DNA of 64,000 nt from Rhynchopus euleeides (lineage: Eukaryota > Euglenozoa > Diplonemea > Diplonemida > Diplonemidae). Both the position numbers and the translations under genes were made by a program. The DNA is taken from contig OY723292.1 of NCBI GenBank assembly GCA_963210315.1, positions 2,064,072 to 2,128,071 of the forward strand, written 5' to 3'. Below the pieces are notes generated by a model. It was given only the letters and a program-made list of their open reading frames with translations. It was not told the origin of the DNA and made no database searches. Positions 29,544 to 39,700 of the stretch are shown here, piece by piece; the first letter of the stretch is position 1; the number at the start of each line of letters is the position of its first letter.

Positions 29544-29960
29544 CGGGTGTGAACGGTTTGTTACGCGGTTCCGTGACTGTTCTGGGCCGTGTTCATGACC
29601 ACCCCCGGCTGGGTGCTGTGACTGTTGCTCAAGAACAAGTTATCCGAGCAAAACTGTGCCCAACATTTTCCACACCACGTAACAAACCGTTCACACCCAA
29701 GAAAGTGGCTCCCGGAGGGTAGTTCTCACCTCTCTTCGGGTGTGAACGGTTTGTTATGCGGTTCCGTGACTGTTTTGGGCCATTTTCATGACCACCCCCT
29801 GGCTGGGTGCTGTGACTTTGCACGAGAATTGTTTGTTCGAGCAAAACCACGGCCGACATTTATCGTACCGTGTTTCGAACTGTTCACACCCAAGAACGTG
29901 TCTCCCGGAGAGTGTTTCTGGCCATTCTTCGGGTGTGAACAGTTTGTTACGCGGTTCCCT
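29544..29960. repeat. 193-bp tandem repeat with inverted arms
   Basis: Units start with CGGGTGTGAAC at 29544, 29737 and 29930 (193-bp steps; the third is cut short). Each opens with GGGTGTGAACGGTTTGTTA and closes about 130 bases later with its complement GTAACAAACCGTTCACACCC (partly decayed in unit 2), so each unit can form a long hairpin. Confidence 0.75.
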
Positions 29961-30019
29961 GACTGTTCAGGTCATTCCAGGTTGGACTCCAGTCCAGATG
30001 CTGCAGTTGCCTGCCAACA

Positions 30020-30690
30020 TGAAGGCTAGTACATGCCCGTTTGCACCCTGGATGCTGCCCGTTGTGGCAGAATGAACTCGAGATGCTGCCCGTTTGCAGC
30101 CGTTGTGATGCAGCACGAAGGCCAGTACATGCCGGTTTGAAGCCCAGATGATGCTCGTTTGCTGCTGTTGTGATGCAGGATGAAGTCTAGTACATGCCCG
30201 TTTGAACTCTGAATGCTGCCCGTTTGCGGCAGAATGAAGTCCAGTACATGCCCGTTTGAACCCTGAATGCTGCCGGTCGAATGAACTCGGGATGCTGCCC
30301 GTTTGCCGCAGGATGAAGTCTAGTACATGCCCGTTTGAACCCCAGATGATGCCAGTTTGATGCAGGTTGGGGTCTAGTACATGCCCGTTTGAACTCTGAA
30401 TGCTATCCGTTTGCGGCAGAATGAAGTCCAGTACATGCCCGTTTGCGGGAGGCGCGGGGTTAGTACATGCCCGTTTCGACTCCACGTTGTGCCGGATGAA
30501 GTCTAGTACATGCCCGTTTGGACTCTGAATGCTGCCCGTTTGCCAAGGGCAAAGGGCGAGGGACATGCAGGTTTGCGCTCGGAATTGTGAAGTTGTGATG
30601 CAGAATGAAGGCTAGTACATGCCCGTTTGAACTCGAGATGCTGCCCGTTTGGTTCAGAATGAAGTCTAGTACATGCGCGATTGGAGGTTC
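30020..30690. repeat. Degenerate minisatellite, 11 copies of AGTACATGCCCGTTTG
   Basis: The core recurs 11 times at irregular 30-110-base intervals, most near 53, alternating with GAATGCTGCCCGTTTG and CAGAATGAAGTC words. Frames through it are not credible proteins. Confidence 0.75.
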
Positions 30691-30799
30691 GACGTGGGCT
30701 GGGCTGGGTGTTGGTCGGCACCTCGTTTTCTGACAAGGCCACACAGGGTAATTAAAGCTTCATTTTTTTTCTGCTGAAAATAGCTGAAGTGTCCCTCTG

Positions 30800-31150
30800 C
30801 TAATGAGTGTGGTTGCCCGATCTCCCCCGATCTCCCCCAACACATGAGTGTGGTTGCCCGATCTCCCCCGATCTCCCCCGACACATTAGTGTGGTTGCCC
30901 GATCTCCCCCGATCTCCCCCGACACATTAGTGTGGTTGCCCGATCTCCCCCGATCTCCCCCGACACATGAGTGGGGTTGCCCGATCTCCCCCGATCTCCC
31001 CCGACACGTGAGTGTGGTTGCCCGATCTCCCCCGATCTCCCCCAACACATGAATGTGGTTGCCCGATCTCCCCCGATCTCCCCCACCACAATAGTGGCCT
31101 TGCCCGATCTCCCCCGATCTTCCCCAACACGTGAGTGGGGTTGCCCGATC
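30800..31150. repeat. 41-bp satellite, array 3
   Basis: Eight or nine units of the array 1/2 satellite. It changes without a gap into array 4. Confidence 0.9.
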
Positions 31151-32315
31151 TCCCCCATATCATTCGGGTACTTGGCGGATCTCCCCCATATTATTGGAGC
31201 ACTTGGCTGATCTGTCCCGCTCTCCCCCATGTAATTGGGGCACTTGGCTGATCTGTCCCGATCTCCCCCATATCATTGGAGCACTTGGTTGATCTGTCCC
31301 GATCTCCCCCAGGTCATTGGGGCACTTGGTTGATCTGTCCCGATCTCCCCCAGGTCATTGGAGCACTTGGTTGATCTGTCCCGATCTCCCCCAGGTCATT
31401 GGGGCACTTGGCTGATCTGTCCCGATCTCCCCCATGTCATTGGCGCACTTGGCTGATCTGTCCCGATCTCCCCCATATCATTGGAGCACTTGGTTGATCT
31501 GTCCCGATCTCCCCTATGTCATTGGGGAACTTGGTTGATCTGTCCCGATCTCCCCCAGGTCATTGGAGCACTTGGTTGATCTGTCCCGATCTCCCCCATA
31601 TCATTGGAGCACTTGGCTGATCTGTCCCGATCTCCCCCATGTCATTGGAGCACTTGGCTGATCTGTCCCGATCTCCCCCATGTCATTGGAGCACTTGGTT
31701 GATCTGTCCCGATCTCCCCCATGTCATTGGAGCACTTGGTTGATCTGTCCCGATCTCCCCCATGTCATTGGGGCACTTGGTTGATCTGTCCCGATCTCCC
31801 CCACATCATTGGGGCACTTGGTTGATCTGTCCCGATCTCCCCCATGTCATTGGAGCACTTGGCTGATCTGTCCCGATCTCCCCCATGTCATTGGGGCACT
31901 TGGTTGATCTGTCCCGATCTCCCCCATATCATTGGAGCACTTGGTTGATCTGTCCCGATCTCCCCCATGTCATTGGGGCACTTGGTTGATCTGTCCCGAT
32001 CTCCCCCATATCATTGGAGCACTTGGTTGATCTGTCCCGATCTCCCCCATGTCATTGGGGCACTTGGTTGATCTGTCCCGATCTCCCCCACATCATTGGG
32101 GCACTTGGTTGATCTGTCCCGATCTCCCCCATGTCATTGGAGCACTTGGCTGATCTGTCCCGATCTCCCCCACATCATTGGAGCACTTGGTTGATCTGTC
32201 CCGATCTCCCCCACATCATTGGAGCACTTGGCTGATCTGTCCCGATCTCCCCCATGTCATTGGGGCTCTTGGCCGATCTACCCGGATCTCCCCCATGTCA
32301 TTGGGGCAGGTCGCG
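31150..32315. repeat. 41-bp satellite, array 4 (ATGTCATTGG variant)
   Basis: About 28 units of GATCTGTCCC, GATCTCCCCC, ATGTCATTGG, RGCACTTGGTT: again 41 bp, and it shares CCCGATCTCCCCC with arrays 1-3, so the two satellites are related. Intermediate units are visible at 31150-31230. Confidence 0.92.
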
Positions 32316-33054
32316 GATCTGCCCATCACTTTTGTGTGCGCTGGGTATCCCGCATCCTCCTCCACCACCTGCCTCGGGCGCCGTCCACCCACACCACTGT
32401 GCGTCCGTCTCCCTGCCGGACTGTCGCCTGCAGCATAAGAAGTTGTTGGACGGAATGTTCTTGGCATTGGTTTGTGTTTGACGCGGCCCTTGACTGGCGC
32501 AGCGTCAACACACACCCCTGATCAGGGGTCGCGGACATTTGCGATGCCGCACGACATCGTGTGCCCCGTGTACCCCCTTGCCCTCCACCAGTGGCACCAC
32601 TGCCCACCCCTTGACGCTCTTCAGGAGCGTCTCCATCATCCGCCGGCTCTGCTCCTGCTGCCTGCGGGTGGGTGTTCCTCCCTTGTCATTCACATATCAA
32701 CGGGTTCTTCGGGTGTCCCATTCAAAAAAACACCCGAAAAATACACGAACTTTGCTAAACTGGACCCAACTCCCCATACTCTTTTTTCGCCTTTTTTCAG
32801 CGTTTTTTCCCCCGATTTTTTTTTATTTTTCTGGAAAATCGGGAAGAATCGTCACCCCCCACAGTTTCCTGCGTTGTGAGTCCGACTCTCAACTGAATAC
32901 TCTCCCTTGCGGTGCCGCTACGTGTGGATAGCAGCGCAAACAGGATTTGCGGGTATCCCACTGTCCCAGGCCACCGGGCAGGAACTGGCTCAGAACCAAG
33001 TGCCGAATTGACAAGAGTCAGAAAAGCATGCTTGTGTACGAAAAGTGTCACGTA
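32316..33054. other. Region without a supported gene
   Basis: Short frames on both strands (for example a 62-residue minus frame at 32505-32693) have no recognisable similarity. A TTTTCGG-rich tract at 32700-32870 shares the AATCGTCACCCC end with the foldback element at 19466-19617. Confidence 0.4.
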
Positions 33055-33184
33055 TAGGAAAGAAGAAAGTGTCCGTTGTTCGCTCCGTGAGCTTCTCTGA
33101 TGAGCTCAATGCGATCGGCCATTGCGATCCACTGCGAAAAATAGGAAGACATGGTGCGACACTCCCCCTTCCCACCCCCTGCCT
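33055..33184 (-). pseudogene. Possible fossil of a retroelement integrase segment
   Basis: The minus strand reads ADRIELIREAHGANNGHF, close to the His-rich zinc-finger segment (LIxxAHxxxxGHxG) of retroviral or Ty3-type integrases. The paired Cys residues are not present in the short open stretch. It follows the shared repeat in the same orientation in which the RT-like fossil precedes it at 13.5 kb. Weak evidence. Confidence 0.25.
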
Positions 33185-33350
33185 GCCCCTGCCTCACGTC
33201 CGGCGACCAGTCTGATATATGATGATCAGTCTGATTTTGCACTGAACGGCGCCTAATGCAACAGAAAAGGCTGACCCCTCTCTCCCGCGAGACGCGTTTT
33301 TTTGATGTTGATTTGTGTCTCATGTCCGACCGAAGACTCCCGCAAACAAG
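33185..33350 (-). repeat. Shared repeat, inverted copy of 13618-13790
   Basis: Reverse complement of 13618-13790 with few differences. It ends about 60 bases before the 5'-nucleotidase-type gene. Confidence 0.8.
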
Positions 33351-33412
33351 ACACCACACCCACCACACAGATACTTACTGTACAGTAAGACTCTCAGTCC
33401 CGCTTTATTGCA

Positions 33413-35674
33413 ATGAGGATGTTCGCATGCCTGCTGATATGCGCAGCTGCACAGGCGCAGACGGAACTGCAGCTGCTGCACTTCTCGGACATTGACGGTG
33501 GCGGTGATCTGACGACAGTCCCAAAGTACTTCTCTGCGCTGCTGTCGAAGTTCCGCGGCGATGTGACGGATACCGTGGTGCTGTCGTCGGGTGACAACTG
33601 GATTCCCGGGCCCGAGTACGAGTTGGCGGCTGACTCACAGATGACCGGCGTGTTGGGGAAGGAAAGCCAGGGGCGCTTCCACGCGGCGCTTTTGACCAAG
33701 ATGGGTGTGCAGGCTGCTGCGCTGGGTAACCACGAGTGTGACCAGGGGCTGAGCGCTGTGGCCGGCATCGTGCAGCCTGACGAAGCGTGGCCTGGTGTGC
33801 CATTCCCTTACCTGTCTGCCAACGTTGATTTCTCGACAGACGCCGCCACGAAAGACCTGTACGACACAACAGGCACAGCTGAGTATTCGACCCTGGCTGG
33901 GAAGTTCGCGAAGTCGACAGTGATCACAACGGCAAGCGGGGAGAAGATCGGTGTTGTGGGTGCCACGACACCGACACTTAAGAACATCGCAGGAGGGCTG
34001 TCGTCGGACCTTGTGGTGACCCCCGCGCCCGGTAGCAGCGTGGACGATCTGGCTGCGGTGCTGCAGCCGACGGTGGACGCGTTGATCGCCTCGGGCATCA
34101 ACAAGATCATTGCCGTGATGCACATGCAGGAGATCACCGTCGAGGAGCAGCTGGCTGAGAAGCTGAAGGGCGTGGACGTCATCGTTGCCGGTGGGTCGGA
34201 CACGCTGCTGGCGGACGCAGACGACGTGCTCCACCCGAACGACGTGGCAAAGGGTGAGTACCCTCTGAAGAAGACAAGCGCAAGCGGCGAGCCTGTCTAT
34301 GTGGTCAACACGCCGAACGACTACCTGTACCTGGGGCGTCTCCGCGTGCAGTTCGATGCGCAGGGTGTGGTGCAGGGTGTGGTCGGCGGCACAGCCGAGA
34401 ACGGTGCGTACGCATCGAACGCTGCCGCGCTGACCCGGCTGGGCATGGCCGATGTGAACACGTCGGCGATCCCTGATGTGGTGGCACTGTGCGACCAGAT
34501 GAGCGCTGTGCTGAACGAGGTGGCAGGCAAGGTCGTGGGTCGCACGGACGTGTTCCTCAGCGGCGCAAAGACTCACGTGCGCTACGAGGAGACGAATCTT
34601 GCGCAGCTGTCGGCAAAGGCTGACATGATGGCGGCTCAGCGCGTGGAGCCTGACGTTCTGCTGCACCTCAAGAACGCTGGTGGTGTGCGTGCGCCAATCG
34701 GTGCGTGCATTCTGCCCCCTGGTGAGACGGACGCGTCGAAGGTGGAGTGCAAGCCGCCGGCAGCGATCCCCGGGGTGAAGGCAGCAGGTGTCGTGTCGAT
34801 GCTGGAGCTGCAGATTACGCTGAAATTCAACAACGGCATCAGCACGCTGACAGTGACGGTGCAGCAGCTGAAGGAGCTTCTTGAGGCAGGTGTCTCGGGT
34901 GTCGGCCCGGGCAAGCGCCCTGGCGCCTTCCCGCAGGTTGCAGGTATTCGGTTCAGCTTTGACGCGCGGCTGAAGGCGCAGGTTGTAAACGAGACCGGTG
35001 ACCGCCCGGTTGTCCAGACGGCAGGCGAGCGGGTGCGCAGCGTGGTGCTGCTCGACAGCAACGGGGCCAACGAGGGTGGGTCCGAGGTCGTGCTGGTGGA
35101 GAACGGTGTGGTGGTGCCTGGGCTGGAGGGGCGCAAGCTGCGCATGTCTGCATCGTCGTACATCGCTGCGGGGCGCGATGCGTACCCCTTCCCCTCGGCT
35201 GATGCCTCCGACATGAAGGACCTGGGGGGCCAGGGGCCTGCTGGGCGGTTCACAGAAGATGTTTCGATGACCGAGCGTGATGCGCTCGCAGAGTACCTCG
35301 GTGCCTACCACCCTGCAGACGGGTCCCTGCCGGCGTTCAACAAGGCGGAGACCCCAGTGACACAGGACATCCACACCCAGAACCTTGAGCAGCGGCAGGA
35401 TGTCGTCATCCAGAACGACGCTGTGCTGCTGACGTCTATGGCCGCCACTCCTGCGCCCACAACGGCCACACCCTCAGCTCCTGCGCCGACAACGACCACG
35501 CCCTCGGCTCCTGCGCCCACAGTTGTGGTCACATCATCGGACGACGACACGACGCAGGACATGGTGATTGGCTTCGGTGTGGCTACCATCGTGCTGCTGC
35601 TGTTGAACGCTGTGCTGCTGTTCATGCGCACAAGCCAGCAGCCAAGCGCCTCGCGCAACGCACCTGACGCATGA
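33413..35674 (+). CDS. 5'-nucleotidase-family ectoenzyme, type I membrane protein
   Basis: 753 residues from the ATG at 33413. MRMFACLLICAAAQAQ is a short signal peptide. The metallophosphatase half carries HFSDID (Asp26), LSSGDNW (Asp61), LGNHECD (Asn106-His107) and VMHMQE; the usual GHxH-type motif reads AGGSDT. The C-terminal half (about 350-620) matches the 5'-nucleotidase substrate-binding domain, with LKNAGGVRAPI and LLEAGVSG. A Pro/Thr/Ala stalk (about 665-705) and one membrane helix (VATIVLLLLNAVLLFM) with a short tail follow. It probably removes phosphate from extracellular or vacuolar nucleotides. The stalk-plus-helix layout matches the first gene of the window. The stop is TGA. Confidence 0.88.
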   Translation: MRMFACLLICAAAQAQTELQLLHFSDIDGGGDLTTVPKYFSALLSKFRGDVTDTVVLSSGDNWIPGPEYELAADSQMTGVLGKESQGRFHAALLTKMGVQAAALGNHECDQGLSAVAGIVQPDEAWPGVPFPYLSANVDFSTDAATKDLYDTTGTAEYSTLAGKFAKSTVITTASGEKIGVVGATTPTLKNIAGGLSSDLVVTPAPGSSVDDLAAVLQPTVDALIASGINKIIAVMHMQEITVEEQLAEKLKGVDVIVAGGSDTLLADADDVLHPNDVAKGEYPLKKTSASGEPVYVVNTPNDYLYLGRLRVQFDAQGVVQGVVGGTAENGAYASNAAALTRLGMADVNTSAIPDVVALCDQMSAVLNEVAGKVVGRTDVFLSGAKTHVRYEETNLAQLSAKADMMAAQRVEPDVLLHLKNAGGVRAPIGACILPPGETDASKVECKPPAAIPGVKAAGVVSMLELQITLKFNNGISTLTVTVQQLKELLEAGVSGVGPGKRPGAFPQVAGIRFSFDARLKAQVVNETGDRPVVQTAGERVRSVVLLDSNGANEGGSEVVLVENGVVVPGLEGRKLRMSASSYIAAGRDAYPFPSADASDMKDLGGQGPAGRFTEDVSMTERDALAEYLGAYHPADGSLPAFNKAETPVTQDIHTQNLEQRQDVVIQNDAVLLTSMAATPAPTTATPSAPAPTTTTPSAPAPTVVVTSSDDDTTQDMVIGFGVATIVLLLLNAVLLFMRTSQQPSASRNAPDA

Positions 35675-36215
35675 ACCGCACGTTCTGCACCAGGGTGGTA
35701 GCCATCTGCGATGCTGCCCCTATCGTACCTCTGTGCAGAGAGCTGTGTCCCCCCTGCCCCCAGGCTAGTCATCGCCGCGCACAGACGCAAACTGTTCCTC
35801 CTCCCCTCGTAACGCACCACAGAGAGCACTATGGGTGGCATAGGTGGATGTCGTCACAGACTCCCTGCCCCTGCAGATTTCTCTCCCCCTCCCCACCCGG
35901 GCGGGGGAGCGGCCTGCCTCTATCTCTGGTGTTTCATGTTTTTACTCCCCAGAGGTCTGACCCACTCAGACATCTTTTTATACCAGTTCCGAGCGACGAG
36001 CGTAGCGAAGTCGCAAAGGAAATCGTACGACTGACACGTTCCAAAGAGCACCTATGCCACTTCACAGGGGCGTACACAGCCTTTGACACAGGAGTGTGTG
36101 CGCTCAACGAAAAGTAGTAGCCTGGATCTGCCTTTTTTGCAGATGCTCGGCAGGGTGTTGCTCTTTTTGTAGCGAAAGGAGTACGACCCCCCCCCCCCCC
36201 CTAGGCATGGGCCCC
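35675..36215. other. 3' flank of the 5'-nucleotidase gene, no second gene
   Basis: No AATAAA within 400 bases. The end (36010-36206) has the AAATCGTACGACTGAC words shared in reverse with 5600-5620, a run of 14 C, and CTAGGCATGGGCCCCCAAAC, similar to the outer flank of the inverted-repeat element at 61.8 kb. Confidence 0.45.
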
Positions 36216-36550
36216 CAAACATATTTTTCATAAACATATATTTTTGCCAAAAATATGTTTCATTTTTGCATAAAAAAATATTTTTATATTTTTCGAAAAT
36301 ATTTCCAAAATATTTTTATATTTTGGGGGTCTTCGCTGGCCGTTATTCTCCGTCAAACTCCGTCAGTTTTCAGCCAATTTAACAGGGAATTCACCAAAAC
36401 GCACTGACGGTCACTCCGTAGCGAAGACCCCCTTTGGAAATATTTTGAAAATATTTCGAAAATATTTTTATATTTCGGAAATATTTTGAAAATATTCCAA
36501 ACATAAAAAAATATGTTGAAAATATTCCAAACATAGGGGGTCTTCGCTAT
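36216..36550. repeat. AT-rich foldback with GGGGGTCTTCGCT arms
   Basis: AAAATATTT and AACATATTTTT words dominate. GGGGGTCTTCGCT at about 36324 faces AGCGAAGACCCCC at about 36421 and appears again at about 36537; the core between the arms contains paired CTGACGG words. Related AAACATATGTTT sequence flanks the small hAT copy at 60.5 and 61.77 kb. Confidence 0.6.
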
Positions 36551-36745
36551 CCGGTGCAAAAAAGTGAGGGCTGGTGCGGGCCAAAATGGGCGAAATTTAG
36601 GTCAATCGGAAGCAAAAAAAAAGCTGGGGAGTTGGGTGCAGGCGTGTATCTATTTCACGGAATGAAAATAGGAATTTGGGGGGAAAATATTTTTTTGCAC
36701 TATTTTTTTTTGCACTTTTTTCCTTTGGATTTTATTGTGACCCTA

Positions 36746-36753
36746 CTTGGTAT
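36746..36753. repeat. 8-bp target-site duplication, left (CTTGGTAT)
   Basis: Identical to 41350-41357; together they bracket the hAT element exactly. Eight bases is the hAT-family size. Confidence 0.9.
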
Positions 36754-39700
36754 CAGGCCTGGGCGGGGAACCAGCCCTTTTTCCGGGTTTGTTGGGTCGG
36801 GGAACCAGGTTTTTTCTAAGAATTTTTACAAGGGATTTTTTGCTCACCCCCCCACAGGTTTCAGGCGCGTGCCCGTCAGGCGGGACTTTTTCTATGATTT
36901 CTACGATGAAAACCACCCCCCCGCCCCCACCCCCCCCCCTTCTAAGAACGATGATGGCTCACTCGGAAGTTTCGGCGTCCGAAACGTACGCCCACTCTCC
37001 CCAATCCTCCTCCATGTCGACATCGATGTCGACATGGACGCGGGCCCTTTTCTCCTGGGGCTCCTCGGGGTGCGGCCCAACCTCCCGCCTCCTGCGCTCT
37101 GCCGGTGCCGCCTGTGTGGGAGGCAGCTGCGGCGGTTCTTCCGGCTGAGGTGTGGGGAGTGTCGATGGGGTGCCCGGGGTCGATGAAGCGGGGAGCTGGA
37201 AGGTGACATGTTGCAGGGTGGTTGGAGGCACGACGGGGGGTGCGGCATCTGCAAGCAACGAAGTGAGGAAGGGATCCTCAGGGACTTCCTCCACGAGGCT
37301 GACAATCGACAATGCATCGGCGTTGTCATCTTCCCAGCTGCCGTCCGATTCCTCATCACAATCCTCCACGCCAGCAAATAGAGAACCCATGGCTGCATCG
37401 AGGTCAACGAGCTCCACGGTTGTCAGAGTTGGAAGAGGCGTCAGGGAACGCGCAGTGAAGCGGCGCTTCTTGTTGGCGAGGAACGTGTTGACTGTTTCTT
37501 CAACGATGATCTTGCGCGCCGCGTCATCATGTGACAGCTCTAGAGTGATGCCCAGTTCTTGAGAGATGCTTGCGGCAGAGAGTGCCTTCCGGAACGATCC
37601 CCTCATGCGCGTTACAACTGAAAAAGCAGCCTCCACAAACACAGTCGAGGGTGACAGTGCCACCATGGCCTCAAGCACTATCGCAAACGTCGAACTCTCG
37701 GATTCCAGCAAGAAGTCGACGACAAACTCTTTCAGAAGGTTCCCCCTGAGATCTGTGCATTCCAACCGCAGCTTCACCCACTCCATGCCGATGCTGAGAA
37801 TCTCTGCCTGGTCGTAACCCAAGCGAGAAGCGAGCGCCATGAGGCACTCGCACGTGCTGTCCTTCCCACTTGTCGCGAAGAAAGAGCTGAATGAGCGGCA
37901 GGGATACTCCTCCCACCTCTTGGCCAGGTCCTTGTAGATGGTGTGGCAGAGCTTTGAGCGCCAGGAAGTCATCTCGGCAACTACCCCCGGAGGCAACGAT
38001 GTGGTTCCCTGGTTCTCATAGAACTTGGCTTCGTGCTTGCCAGGCTGGCGCGCCAGCACCTTATGCACTGTCAGTGCATTCTGCAGGATGCTCTCCATCG
38101 ACGAGAGCGACAGGTCTCGCTTCTGCAACGCCTCGCTCACCCCTTTATTGATGTCGAAGACGTCAGCCAAGATGCAAGTCGAGAGGGAATACTCGGGGGT
38201 GAGCTTGTGGAAGAAGAACGGCGGCGGCTGGATCTCCCCGAGCATAGCGACAGTGAAGTCAAAGTTCACCACAGCCGCGTTCAGGCGACGGAACGTTGCA
38301 GCTGCCCAACGCACGGAGTGCTCCTTCGGGAAGGAGAGACATTTCCCACCGGAAATGATCTGCAGAGACTTCTGCCTGGCGGTTGATCTGAAGAAGGCAA
38401 ACCAGTGTCGGAGGAGGCGGCTATGTTCAACAACCTTTCGTGTCTTCTTGATGAGGCCGACGGACAGCTGGTGCATGTGGGCAGCATCATGCACATCGAT
38501 GAGAGTGCATCCCCACGCGATCTCGAGCTTCCCCCTGAGACTCTTCATCGTTGATGCCCCGTCTGCCGCGAATCCCTTCAGCGAACGCCGCGCCCACTGC
38601 GACAGCTGGAGGCTGTCGAACAACTTGACCAGCTCGTCCTTCTGCGACTCTGCGTCAGCTTTCTTCAAGTCGACTGTGCCCACACACCAATCTTTCATAG
38701 CACAATCCGTCCTGCTGATCCCCGAAACGATGACGATCATCAAGTCGATGCGGGCGAACGTGGTACCGTCCACCTTCAGGGTTGCCGCCCGACACGCACG
38801 CACCGCACCCACCACTCCCCTCAGGAGCACCTCCCAGAGTATCGTCTGGAACTCCTTCGCGACTTTTCGAGAGTAGTGGGTGTCCAGGACATGCAGCCCC
38901 TTCCGCTTGTCGTCCTGCAACCTCGCACCCACACTGCTCAGCCCCTCCGCCCGTTGCGTCGCCGTTGCCACGTTGTACACCAGGTTGACCAGACTTGTGT
39001 ACTGCTCGCTGGTCACCTTCACCTTCGCGCACAGCGTCTGCTTGGGGATATCTGTAGCTGTCACATTGGTGTTTTCACTCCCAGGCGTGGACAACTGCAC
39101 TGCTCTCTTGTGCGCCGCACCACCCATGTGGCGGCGGATATTGCTTTGCTGGCGCCCAACTGTCGTGGCAGACATAGACGCTTCGCCGCGTGCATACCGG
39201 AGCAAGTGGGGTTGCTCCGAGAACTCCCCCTCCAGCTGCACCAAGAACGGTGCACACGTGGTGCACCTCCACCTCCCATCAGGGAGACGCACCACACCGG
39301 AGGCTGCAGCGTGGATCTTCCGCTGCTGCTTCTCCTGTATGGCGAGCTGTGCCTGCCGCTGCTGAATCCGAAGGAGACCGTTCACCATTGAGCCCTCTGG
39401 CACGTACTTCTTGTTTGCTGCCATCAAAAGAAGGAAGTGCGCCTTTGCTGTGTCGAAGACAAGCCGCAAGGGGTACTGGGCCATCAACGACGGAAGAAGC
39501 AAGCCGAAGGTGCGAGGCTGTGTGGTGTCGACGATAGAAAAGTGAACATTTAAACCGCGGGATGTGCGGAAAGTCTGCAGGGCCACTGACGCGGTGTTGG
39601 TGTCCAACTCTTCGTCCACGAGGAATCTCGTATCCATCAATCGCGGACGCCTGAGCTTCACCGTGAGGGCCTCCGCTTCGGGGGAGTCAACGCCCTCCAG

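Noticed and set aside
21060-32315. CRISPR array
   Set aside because: Units are contiguous 41-bp satellites without unique spacers, next to eukaryotic genes.
33635-35374. 579-residue antisense frame over the 5'-nucleotidase gene
   Set aside because: Cys/His/Arg-rich shadow frame with no motif; the + strand has signal peptide, catalytic motifs, stalk and helix.
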